A stretch of DNA of 15,305 bases from an uncultured Prevotella sp. (GTDB lineage: Bacteria > Bacteroidota > Bacteroidia > Bacteroidales > Bacteroidaceae): positions 1 through 15,305 of the forward strand of contig CAMGFM010000010.1 in NCBI GenBank assembly GCA_946055365.1. Reading direction: 5' to 3'. Shown piece after piece: positions 1-6,604 of this stretch. The number at the start of each line of letters is the position of its first letter. Position 1 is the first letter of the stretch. Below the pieces are notes generated by a model. It saw nothing but the letters and a program-made list of their open reading frames with translations, had not been told where the DNA came from and did no database searches. The position numbers and the translations under genes were made by a program.

Positions 1-1137
1 CTTCAGGTGTGCGGCAAAGTCCTTGAGAAAGCTGAGCCAGTAGTCGCGGTACAGTCTGTCGCCGGGCTTTGCGTCGATGAACAGCACCCTGTTGGTGGCC
101 TCGTCATAGTAGTCAAACGACAGAGCCCACGGTATCATGGTGTAGCATGAGATGAGGCGGTCTATGCCAGCCTCTTTCATCATGAACTCCACGTATTTGT
201 CAAACACCGCATAGTCATAATGCCATGTGCCGTCAATGCGTTTGATGCGTGTCACCATGCTGTCATAGTGGTCTTGTGTCTGTCCGTTCCACGGCTTGTG
301 CATGATGCTGGTCGTGATGCTGCCCTGTCCTATGCTGGCGAGCATCTTCATTATGGGCAGCATGGCGTCAAAATGAGCCCTGCTCCACAGCGGCACCCCA
401 TAGTAGCGCGCTACGGCGTAGGGATTTTGCCACAGGTCGAGGTCGAGGTGCCAGTCGCGCGGCTCGGGCAACACCCTTTCGGTCACGTCTATGCGCATGT
501 CAAGGGTCATGTCGTCCATGCCCTTGCCCCTGACGGTCAGCTTTGCAGAGTAAGAGCCGGGCGCGGCGTCTCTCGGCACCCACACGTTTATCCATAGAGG
601 CTGCACCGTGTTGCGCCTCACGGGCATCATGCGTCTTGTGTCAAGCACGTCTGCCACGAGCGACGAGTCCCATTCCGCCCTGTTGTCGCGGCATCCGCAT
701 CCGCCCTTGCCGTCCTTGTTGAGCTCGTCGGTCATGACATATCTCACAAAGCTGGTCTTGACGGCCGAGGAGGCTATCACGCCGTTCTTGCCTTTGAGCG
801 TTGACACCTCCACCTCCACGTTGTCGATGTCGGCAGATGTCCACAGCACCGCCTGGGCGTTCACTCTCTCGCCGCGCCATGCCTTTGTCGTCCATTGCTT
901 GCCGCCGAGGGCTGTCGGCACTTGGTGCTTGGCATATCTGGTGTCGGTGTTTCCCCATGAGAGCATCACGGGTGAGGCGAGCCTTGTCCATGCCTCGTCG
1001 TTGCGTGGGGCGGGGTCGTCGAGCTCTTCATACATGTCGAGGGGCTGGGGGCTTGCGACGGGCGTGCCGTGAGCCTGCGCGAGAGCCGTGTTGTGGGACA
1101 TGGCCGCCATGAGCGCGGCAACGATAAGTTTCTTCAT
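1..1137 (-). CDS. GH123-like / DUF4091 secreted glycoside hydrolase, N-terminal part (cut by window edge)
   Basis: This reading frame is open for 379 codons from the ATG at 1137 to the left edge, with no stop, so the C-terminal part lies outside the window. The start MKKLIVAALMAAMSHNTALA is a signal peptide (Lys-Lys, hydrophobic core, Ala-x-Ala), so the protein is exported. Residues about 55-225 fit the beta-sandwich N-terminal domain of Bacteroidetes GH123-like proteins, with the stretches SFVRYVMTDELNKDGKGGCG and WINVWVPRDAAPGSY. The catalytic-barrel domain then begins (HLDLDLWQNPYAVARYYGVP, IMHKPWNGQTQDHYD). GH123 enzymes are beta-N-acetylgalactosaminidases using substrate-assisted catalysis through an Asp-Glu pair. 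From memory of homologues that pair should lie just past the left edge, so activity cannot be judged. Family membership is confident; the GalNAc substrate is inference. The gene diverges from parC, with 218 bases between the two starts. Confidence 0.85.
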   Translation of the reverse strand, partial: MKKLIVAALMAAMSHNTALAQAHGTPVASPQPLDMYEELDDPAPRNDEAWTRLASPVMLSWGNTDTRYAKHQVPTALGGKQWTTKAWRGERVNAQAVLWTSADIDNVEVEVSTLKGKNGVIASSAVKTSFVRYVMTDELNKDGKGGCGCRDNRAEWDSSLVADVLDTRRMMPVRRNTVQPLWINVWVPRDAAPGSYSAKLTVRGKGMDDMTLDMRIDVTERVLPEPRDWHLDLDLWQNPYAVARYYGVPLWSRAHFDAMLPIMKMLASIGQGSITTSIMHKPWNGQTQDHYDSMVTRIKRIDGTWHYDYAVFDKYVEFMMKEAGIDRLISCYTMIPWALSFDYYDEATNRVLFIDAKPGDRLYRDYWLSFLKDFAAHLK

Positions 1138-1294
1138 GTCTTTTTGTTTTAGGTTTTAATGGTAGTGTATCTGTGTATCTGATGATATTGTTTGCAGCAG
1201 ACAGCCTGCCTGTCATTATTTTGTCTTTATGCAAAAAGCCCAAGGCGCAAAATGGCGGCAGACCGTGTGGCATGTGGCAAAAATAACAATAATA

Positions 1295-1326
1295 ATTGTG
1301 GCATCAAAAAAAAAATTGTAATTTTG
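1295..1326 (+). promoter_or_regulatory. Bacteroidetes-type promoter for parC
   Basis: TAATTTTG at 1319-1326 matches the Bacteroidetes -7 consensus TAnnTTTG exactly. ATTG at 1295-1298, 20 bases upstream, fits the -33 TTTG element at the usual 19-21 base spacing. Transcription would start near 1332, about 25 bases before the ATG at 1356. This argues against the in-frame TTG at 1296 as a start, since it would lie upstream of the transcript. Poly-A surrounds the spacer. The rest of the gap (1138-1294) shows no clear promoter for the minus-strand glycosidase; it holds only a tandem GTGTATCT pair at 1165-1180. Confidence 0.6.
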
Positions 1327-1355
1327 TGAAAAATCTAAAACTTTTGCCTATCATC

Positions 1356-4079
1356 ATGGACGACGAAACAATCAATGGACAGTACGACGGCGTTGACGGC
1401 GTTGACGGCAGCGATGGCGCAGAGAGCCATTCTGACTACAAGCCTGCCAACAGGTTTGACGCGTCTGCCGTGCATCATCTCAGCGGCATGTACAAGAACT
1501 GGTTTCTTGACTATGCCTCTTATGTGATACTTGAGCGTGCCGTGCCTCACATCGGCGACGGCCTCAAGCCCGTGCAGAGGCGCATACTGCACTCTATGAA
1601 GCGCATGGATGACGGACGCTTCAACAAGGTGGCCAACATTGTGGGTCACACCATGCAGTTTCACCCTCATGGCGATGCGTCCATAGGCGACGCTCTTGTG
1701 CAGATGGGACAGAAAGACCTGCTCGTGGACTGTCAGGGCAACTGGGGCAACATTCTCACGGGCGACCGCGCCGCCGCGCCGCGATACATAGAGGCGAGGC
1801 TGTCGAAGTTTGCGCTTGACGTAGTGTTCAATCCCAAGACCACGGTGTGGCAGTTGTCTTATGACGGGCGCAACAAAGAGCCGGTGACGCTGCCCGCCAA
1901 GTTTCCGCTGCTGCTGGCGCAGGGCGCGGAGGGCATTGCCGTGGGACTCAGTTCAAAGATATTGCCACACAATCTTGGCGAGATATGCGATGCTGCCATA
2001 AGCTATCTGCAAGGCAAGCCGTTCTCTCTCTATCCCGACTTCCCTACTGGCGGCTCCATAGACGTGGCGAAGTATAACGACGGTCAGCGTGGCGGACTCG
2101 TAAAGGTGAGGGCTAAGATAGAAAAACTTGACAACAGGACGCTCTGCATACGCGAGATACCTTTTGGCAAGACCACCTCCTCGCTCATCGACTCCATACT
2201 CAAGGCCATAGAGAAGGGCAAGATAAAGGCCAAGAAGGTGGACGACAACACCGCCGCCAACGTTGAGATACTTGTGCATCTGGCTCCCGGCGTGTCGTCA
2301 GACAAGACCATCGACGCGCTCTATGCCTTTTCGGACTGCGAGATAAACATCTCGCCCAACTGTTGTGTGATAGAAGACCACAAGCCGTGCTTTCTCACGG
2401 TGAGCGACGTGCTGCGTCATTCCACCGACACCACCATGTCGCTCCTCCGCATGGAGCTGTCCATAAGACAGGACGAGCTGAGGGAGCAGCTGTTCTTTGC
2501 CTCTCTGGAGCGCATCTTCATAGAGGAGCGCATCTACAAGGAGCGCAAGTTTGAGCAGAGTGCCTCTCAGGACGAGGCCGTTGACTACATTGACCAGAGG
2601 CTGAGGCCGCTTGTCAAGGACGCGTTCAAGGTCTCGCTCGTGCAGGGCAAGGATTATGAGTATCGTCTGCACCGTGACATCACGCGCGAAGACATTGTGC
2701 GCCTGCTCGAAATAAGGATGCAGCGCATACTCAAGTACAGCAAGGACAAGGCCGACCTGCTTCTCGCGCACATAATGGACGAGTTGGCAGACATAGAGAG
2801 CGACCTCGCCCACATGACCGATGTCACCGTCAGGTGGTATCAGCACATCAAAGACAAGTATGCCGCCGATCACCCGAGGCTCACAGAGCTTCGCAGCTTT
2901 GACACCATAGAGGCTGCCAAGGTGGTGGAGGCCAATCAGAAGCTCTACGTCAACCGTCAGGAGGGATTTATTGGCACTGGGCTCAAGAAAGACGAGTTTG
3001 TGTGCAACTGTTCGGACATTGACGACATCATAGTGTTCTTCAAGGACGGCAAATACCGCATGTTCAAGGTGGCCGACAAGATATTTGTGGGCAAGAATAT
3101 ACTGCATGTGCAGGTGTTCAAGCGCAACGACAAGCGCACCATCTATAATATTGTATATAGGGACGGCAAGAACGGGGCATCGTTCATAAAGCGTTTCAAC
3201 GTGCCGACAATGTCTGTTGGCAAGGACTATGACTGCACTCAGGGTACGCCAGGCTCGCGCATACTCTATTTCACGTCCAACCCCAATGGCGAGGCGGAGG
3301 TCATAAAGGTCACGCTTGAGGCCAATCCCAAGCTCAAGAAGCTGTTTATAGACAAGGATTTCTCGGAGATAGCCATCAAGGGACGCGGCTCAAAGGGCAA
3401 TCTCGTCACGCGCAATCCCGTACACCGCATCGGGCTTAAGAGCCACGGACACTCCACGCTCGGCGGACGCAAGGTGTGGTATGACCCAGACGTAAACCGT
3501 CTCAACTATGACGAGCATGGCAGGCTGCTGGGCGAGTTCAACGACGGCGACAGCATACTCGTGGTGCTGGACAATGCCGACTTTTACATTACAAATTTTG
3601 ATGCCAACAACCACTATGAGGACAATGTGGCTGTCATAGAGAAGTGGGAGCCGGACAAGGTGTGGACTGCCGTGCTGTTTGATGCCGACAATGACAACAA
3701 TCTCTATATGAAACGCTTTCGCATGGAGGCTACCAAGCGCAAGCAAAACTATCTTGGCGACAATGAGCATAGCCGTCTGATGATACTCACCGACACTTCT
3801 TATCCGAGGATAGAGGTGACTTTCTGTGCGGCGACATCGCCTGACGGCACTCCCGTGCAGCGTCCTGCCATGGAGATAGATGCCGACGAGTTTATTGCGG
3901 TCAAGGGTTTCAAGGCCAAAGGCAAGCGCGTGTGTACGTGGGATGTGGAGAGCGTGAGGGAGATAACGCCTGAGCAGACAGACGACATCGCCCCAGAGGA
4001 AGACGAGGACACACCGCAGCCCGAGTGTGATGACACGCATGACGCCGAGGAGCAGGAGCTGCCTTTTGACAACGTCTGA
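1356..4079 (+). CDS. parC: DNA topoisomerase IV subunit A (ParC)
   Basis: The ATP-dependent type IIA topoisomerase breakage-reunion subunit, which pairs with ParE to decatenate daughter chromosomes. I start it at the ATG at 1356 (907 aa) because the promoter overlaps the upstream in-frame TTG. After an acidic N-terminus come the winged-helix/tower domains (residues about 35-480), with HLSGMYKNWFLDYASYVILE, LKPVQRRILHSM and the active-site Tyr144 in APRYIEARLSK. The C-terminal beta-pinwheel domain (about 540-860) contains KGRGSKGN, a degenerate GyrA-box-like segment, and STLGGRKVWYD; an acidic tail follows. Length and sequence fit Bacteroidetes ParC rather than GyrA. The position equivalent to E. 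coli ParC Ser80 is Ala108 (HPHGDASIGDA). parE is not in the window. The 21-22 bp repeat array begins 17 bases after the stop. Confidence 0.95.
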   Translation: MDDETINGQYDGVDGVDGSDGAESHSDYKPANRFDASAVHHLSGMYKNWFLDYASYVILERAVPHIGDGLKPVQRRILHSMKRMDDGRFNKVANIVGHTMQFHPHGDASIGDALVQMGQKDLLVDCQGNWGNILTGDRAAAPRYIEARLSKFALDVVFNPKTTVWQLSYDGRNKEPVTLPAKFPLLLAQGAEGIAVGLSSKILPHNLGEICDAAISYLQGKPFSLYPDFPTGGSIDVAKYNDGQRGGLVKVRAKIEKLDNRTLCIREIPFGKTTSSLIDSILKAIEKGKIKAKKVDDNTAANVEILVHLAPGVSSDKTIDALYAFSDCEINISPNCCVIEDHKPCFLTVSDVLRHSTDTTMSLLRMELSIRQDELREQLFFASLERIFIEERIYKERKFEQSASQDEAVDYIDQRLRPLVKDAFKVSLVQGKDYEYRLHRDITREDIVRLLEIRMQRILKYSKDKADLLLAHIMDELADIESDLAHMTDVTVRWYQHIKDKYAADHPRLTELRSFDTIEAAKVVEANQKLYVNRQEGFIGTGLKKDEFVCNCSDIDDIIVFFKDGKYRMFKVADKIFVGKNILHVQVFKRNDKRTIYNIVYRDGKNGASFIKRFNVPTMSVGKDYDCTQGTPGSRILYFTSNPNGEAEVIKVTLEANPKLKKLFIDKDFSEIAIKGRGSKGNLVTRNPVHRIGLKSHGHSTLGGRKVWYDPDVNRLNYDEHGRLLGEFNDGDSILVVLDNADFYITNFDANNHYEDNVAVIEKWEPDKVWTAVLFDADNDNNLYMKRFRMEATKRKQNYLGDNEHSRLMILTDTSYPRIEVTFCAATSPDGTPVQRPAMEIDADEFIAVKGFKAKGKRVCTWDVESVREITPEQTDDIAPEEDEDTPQPECDDTHDAEEQELPFDNV

Positions 4080-4091
4080 TAGGCGTTGGCT

Positions 4092-4240
4092 AAACAGCCG
4101 CTTTGCAATGGCGGAAAGCCGCTTTGTATTAGCGGAGAGCCTCTTTGCGATAATAAAGTGCCACTTTACGGTGGCAAAACAGCCACTTTTCGTTGATAGA
4201 GAGCCACTTTACGACGGCAAAACAGCCACTTTACGACGGT
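4092..4240 (+). repeat. Array of seven 21-22 bp degenerate repeats, core GCCNCTTT
   Basis: Cores start at 4097, 4118, 4139, 4160, 4182, 4203 and 4225, giving spacings of 21, 21, 21, 22, 21 and 22. The cores read GCCGCTTT, GCCGCTTT, GCCTCTTT, then four of GCCACTTT. Sequence between cores varies but tends to end GGCAAAACA or similar. The fourth unit is a perfect 13-bp dyad, AAAGTGCCACTTT (4155-4167). Short hairpins are possible in unit 1 (CCGC/GCGG), unit 2 (CCGC/GCGG) and unit 4 (GCCAC/GTGGC), with the variable base matched in the partner. The array fills the space between parC and the DUF3316 gene. A second array with the same core and phasing is at 10882-11021. Function unknown. Confidence 0.85.
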
Positions 4241-4292
4241 CGGCTGCCGGCATCATGTCCACAATAACCCTTTTTACTATACAAACGTGCCA

Positions 4293-5156
4293 ATGTATCA
4301 CTCTACTATAAGACAAATGCTGACGCTCTGCGCCATGTTTCTCACATGTTGCGTGGCGGTTGCGGCGGCACAGGAGCCGATGCCGTCAGCGGTGTGTGCC
4401 GCCGACAGCGGCTCTGTGGCTGGCTTTTGCCGCAGCCACGTCGTCTGCGCCCGCATGGCAGGCGTGGGTGCCACGGCGTTGCTTGACACTTATCTGTCGC
4501 AGGAGCACTACAATGGACTGTCCTTGCACGTCGCCTCGCACAGCAGGCGCATACGCACGGACAGGCTATGGGCGAGGCAGACGGAGCATGAGGGCAGGAT
4601 AGTGTCTGCCGACAACCGTTCTGGCGACGGCGGCACCATTGCCGCGTTCTACAATTTTCGCTATGCCCTTATGCGGAGGTGGCACGCGCCTCTCCTCAAC
4701 GGCAGGCTCTCGCTCATGGCAGGCGCGGCAGCCGACGCAAGGCTGGGATTTGTATATAACGTGCGCGGCAGCAACAACCCGGCGCAGGCCAAGGCTTCAT
4801 TGCAGATAGGGCCAAGCGTGGCTGCCGACTATACTTTGCTGCGCCCCAGAGGCTCCAGGGCTGGGGTGGTGATGCGCTATGAGGCATGGGTGCCGCTTGC
4901 GGGTGTCATGTTCTCGCCACGTTACGGACAGTCTTATTATGAGATATTCAACCGTGGCGACTATGACCGCAACATAGTGCCAGTCACCATAGCCGCCGTG
5001 CCGGGCATAAGACAATGGCTAACGGTAGATTTTCGTTGTCTTGTCACGGTTTGGAGGGTGGGATGGCTCGGCGACATAAGCCAGTCACGCGTCAACGGAC
5101 TCAAGTATCATTGTTATAGCCATGCTCTCATGCTTGGCGTGGTGAGGGAACTGTGA
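4293..5156 (+). CDS. Secreted DUF3316-family protein
   Basis: I recognise this as the Bacteroidetes family DUF3316 by its conserved stretches GVGATALLDTYLSQEHYNG, GFVYNVRGSNNPAQAKA, GVMFSPRYGQSYYEIFN, and the ending VNGLKYHCYSHALMLGVVRE. No function is established for the family that I know of. The start at ATG 4293 gives a signal peptide with Arg7, a hydrophobic core and cleavage near AVAAAQ. GTG 4287 and ATG 4317 are alternatives, but the latter would leave no basic n-region. Alternating polar/apolar strands rich in Tyr, Arg and Gly after residue 40 suggest a beta-rich, possibly outer-membrane barrel-like protein; that is inference. It follows parC on the same strand after a 213-base gap filled by the repeat array, and no consensus promoter is visible, so read-through from parC is possible. 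Its 3' end is 223 bases before the S41 gene. Confidence 0.75.
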   Translation: MYHSTIRQMLTLCAMFLTCCVAVAAAQEPMPSAVCAADSGSVAGFCRSHVVCARMAGVGATALLDTYLSQEHYNGLSLHVASHSRRIRTDRLWARQTEHEGRIVSADNRSGDGGTIAAFYNFRYALMRRWHAPLLNGRLSLMAGAAADARLGFVYNVRGSNNPAQAKASLQIGPSVAADYTLLRPRGSRAGVVMRYEAWVPLAGVMFSPRYGQSYYEIFNRGDYDRNIVPVTIAAVPGIRQWLTVDFRCLVTVWRVGWLGDISQSRVNGLKYHCYSHALMLGVVREL

Positions 5157-5198
5157 CAAAGCACTTTGCCGTCAGCCCTTTCCCAGGCACGGTTATCG

Positions 5199-5331
5199 CC
5201 ATTCGTAGGTCTTCGTGGATGTGTTGCACGACAGCAAACGCCCCCTTACGTCAGCTCCTTGCGGCTCTGTCATAATATAACAAACACCCTTACGTCTGCT
5301 CCTTGTGGCTCTGTTGCACGACAGCAAATGC
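5199..5331 (+). repeat. Three tandem copies of a ~45 bp intergenic repeat
   Basis: Three similar units follow one another upstream of the S41 gene. CCCTTACGTC occurs at 5243 and 5287; the segment TGTTGCACGACAGCAAA is at 5222-5238 and again at 5312-5328; the middle unit has TGTCATAATATAACAAA at 5268-5284 in the same place. Unit ends are 46 and 44 bases apart. The first unit is degenerate in its left half. The TTGC-N6-GCAA part can form a very small hairpin. There are no spacers, so this is not a CRISPR array. The flanking sequence (5157-5198 and 5332-5379) shows no clear promoter. Confidence 0.75.
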
Positions 5332-5379
5332 CACATGCAGAACAATGTAAAGCTATTCTCAAACCCATAAACACACAAC

Positions 5380-6480
5380 ATGCACATGCCAAGACATTTC
5401 ATCAAGACACTTGCGCGGCTAAGTACCGCGGCCGTCGTGCTTGCGGCACTGCTCATGTCTGCATCATGCGTGGACGAGCATGAGTATGCCGACACGCCCG
5501 CCGACAATTTCGAGGCCCTGTGGCGCATCATTGACGAGCATTACTGCTTCTTTGAATACAAGCGTGAGGCCTATGGGCTTGACTGGAATGAGGTGAAGGC
5601 GCGCTATGCAGGGCAGATAGACCCGCGCATGAGCGACACGCAGTTGTTTGAGGTCTTGGGCAACATGCTTGCAGAGCTGCGTGACGGTCACGTCAACATG
5701 TATTCGTCGTGGGACACATCAAGATACTGGTCGTGGAAGGAGGATTATCCGTCCAACGTGAGCGACACGCTGCTCAATCTCTACCTTGGCACGGACTATA
5801 GGATGGTGTCGGGACTCAAATACCGCCGTCTCGACGACAATACGGGCTATGTGCGCTGTCCCTCGTTTGCCAACAGCTTCGGCGACGGCAACCTTGACAA
5901 TATCTTGTTTTACCTCGCGCCCTGCAACGGGCTTATCATCGACATCAGAGATAACGGCGGCGGACTGCTGACCGCTGCTGAGAAGCTCGCGGCGCGCTTC
6001 ACCGACAGGAGTCTGCACGTGGGCTATATGCAACACAAGACGGGGCCGTGCCATGATGCCTTCTCCGACCCCGAGCCGCAGACGCTCAAGCCGTCGAGGG
6101 GCATGCGCTGGCACAAGCCCGTGGTGGTGCTGACAAACAGGGCGGTATATAGTGCCGCAAACGAGTTTGTGAAATACATGAAATGCTGTCCGCAGGTAAC
6201 GGTCATAGGTGACAGGACAGGCGGAGGGGCTGGCTTGCCGTTCTCGTCGGAGCTGCCGTCGGGCTGGAGCATAAGGTTTTCGGCATGTCCCATGTATGAC
6301 CGCGACATGCAAAGTACCGAGTTTGGCATAGAGCCCGACCACTATGTGTCGCTCTCGCAGGAAGAGCTGCTCAAGGGCAGGGACTCCATAATAGAATATG
6401 CGCGCAAAATCATCGCGCAGGGCCAGACGGGAGCAGGGGTAGAGGGGCGCACGGCAGGCGCAAACGAGACAGGCTTATAG
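5380..6480 (+). CDS. S41-family (tricorn/C-terminal-processing type) protease-like lipoprotein
   Basis: The N-terminus has basic residues, a hydrophobic stretch and SASC, giving lipidation at Cys30. It is followed by VDEHE, acidic residues resembling the Bacteroidetes lipoprotein surface-export signal, so an outer-membrane, perhaps surface, location is inferred. Residues about 40-110 resemble the small helical domain preceding S41 catalytic domains, ending in LAELRDGHVN with His104. The catalytic domain runs from about 170 to 350: GLIIDIRDNGGG, then TNRAVYSAANEF with the likely nucleophile Ser258, then GDRTGGGAGLPFSSELPSGW and FGIEPD. No PDZ domain is visible between the two parts. The Lys of classical CtpA-type Ser-Lys enzymes is not obvious in its usual place, so tricorn-like Ser-His chemistry is more likely. 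Substrate unknown. ATG 5386 is an equally good start. Confidence 0.85.
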   Translation: MHMPRHFIKTLARLSTAAVVLAALLMSASCVDEHEYADTPADNFEALWRIIDEHYCFFEYKREAYGLDWNEVKARYAGQIDPRMSDTQLFEVLGNMLAELRDGHVNMYSSWDTSRYWSWKEDYPSNVSDTLLNLYLGTDYRMVSGLKYRRLDDNTGYVRCPSFANSFGDGNLDNILFYLAPCNGLIIDIRDNGGGLLTAAEKLAARFTDRSLHVGYMQHKTGPCHDAFSDPEPQTLKPSRGMRWHKPVVVLTNRAVYSAANEFVKYMKCCPQVTVIGDRTGGGAGLPFSSELPSGWSIRFSACPMYDRDMQSTEFGIEPDHYVSLSQEELLKGRDSIIEYARKIIAQGQTGAGVEGRTAGANETGL

Positions 6481-6514
6481 AAGAAATATACAAGAAAAAA
6501 ACAAGAAGTCTTTT

Positions 6515-6543
6515 TGCCGTGCCGCACATATAGCGGCACGGCA
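6515..6543. terminator. Perfect 11-bp GC-rich hairpin between S41 gene and ilvA; possible terminator or mRNA stabiliser
   Basis: TGCCGTGCCGC at 6515-6525 and its exact complement at 6533-6543 enclose the 7-base loop ACATATA. Three T-G wobbles could extend the stem to 6512/6546. No U-tract follows on either strand: the T-run (6511-6515) is on the 5' side for plus-strand transcripts. It lies 35 bases after the S41 stop and 62 bases before ilvA. It may end the S41 transcript, protect its 3' end, or act in an ilvA leader; the sequence does not decide. Confidence 0.45.
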
Positions 6544-6604
6544 GGGTCTTGGTCATGCTAAGGCTGGATGGAAAGTGAATGTAAAAAAAAATAGGATAAG
6601 GAAA

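Noticed and set aside
1296..1355. Upstream TTG start giving a 927-residue ParC
   Set aside because: The extension is Asn/Lys-rich, overlaps the -7 promoter element and would begin before the predicted transcript start. ATG 1356 is the better start.
2298..3107. 269-codon minus-strand frame inside parC, and 3390-4040
   Set aside because: Antisense shadows of parC; no family features and no promoter.
5199..5331. Possible small CRISPR array
   Set aside because: The units are contiguous with no unique spacers and there are no cas genes. The same holds for the 21-22 bp arrays, whose period is too short.
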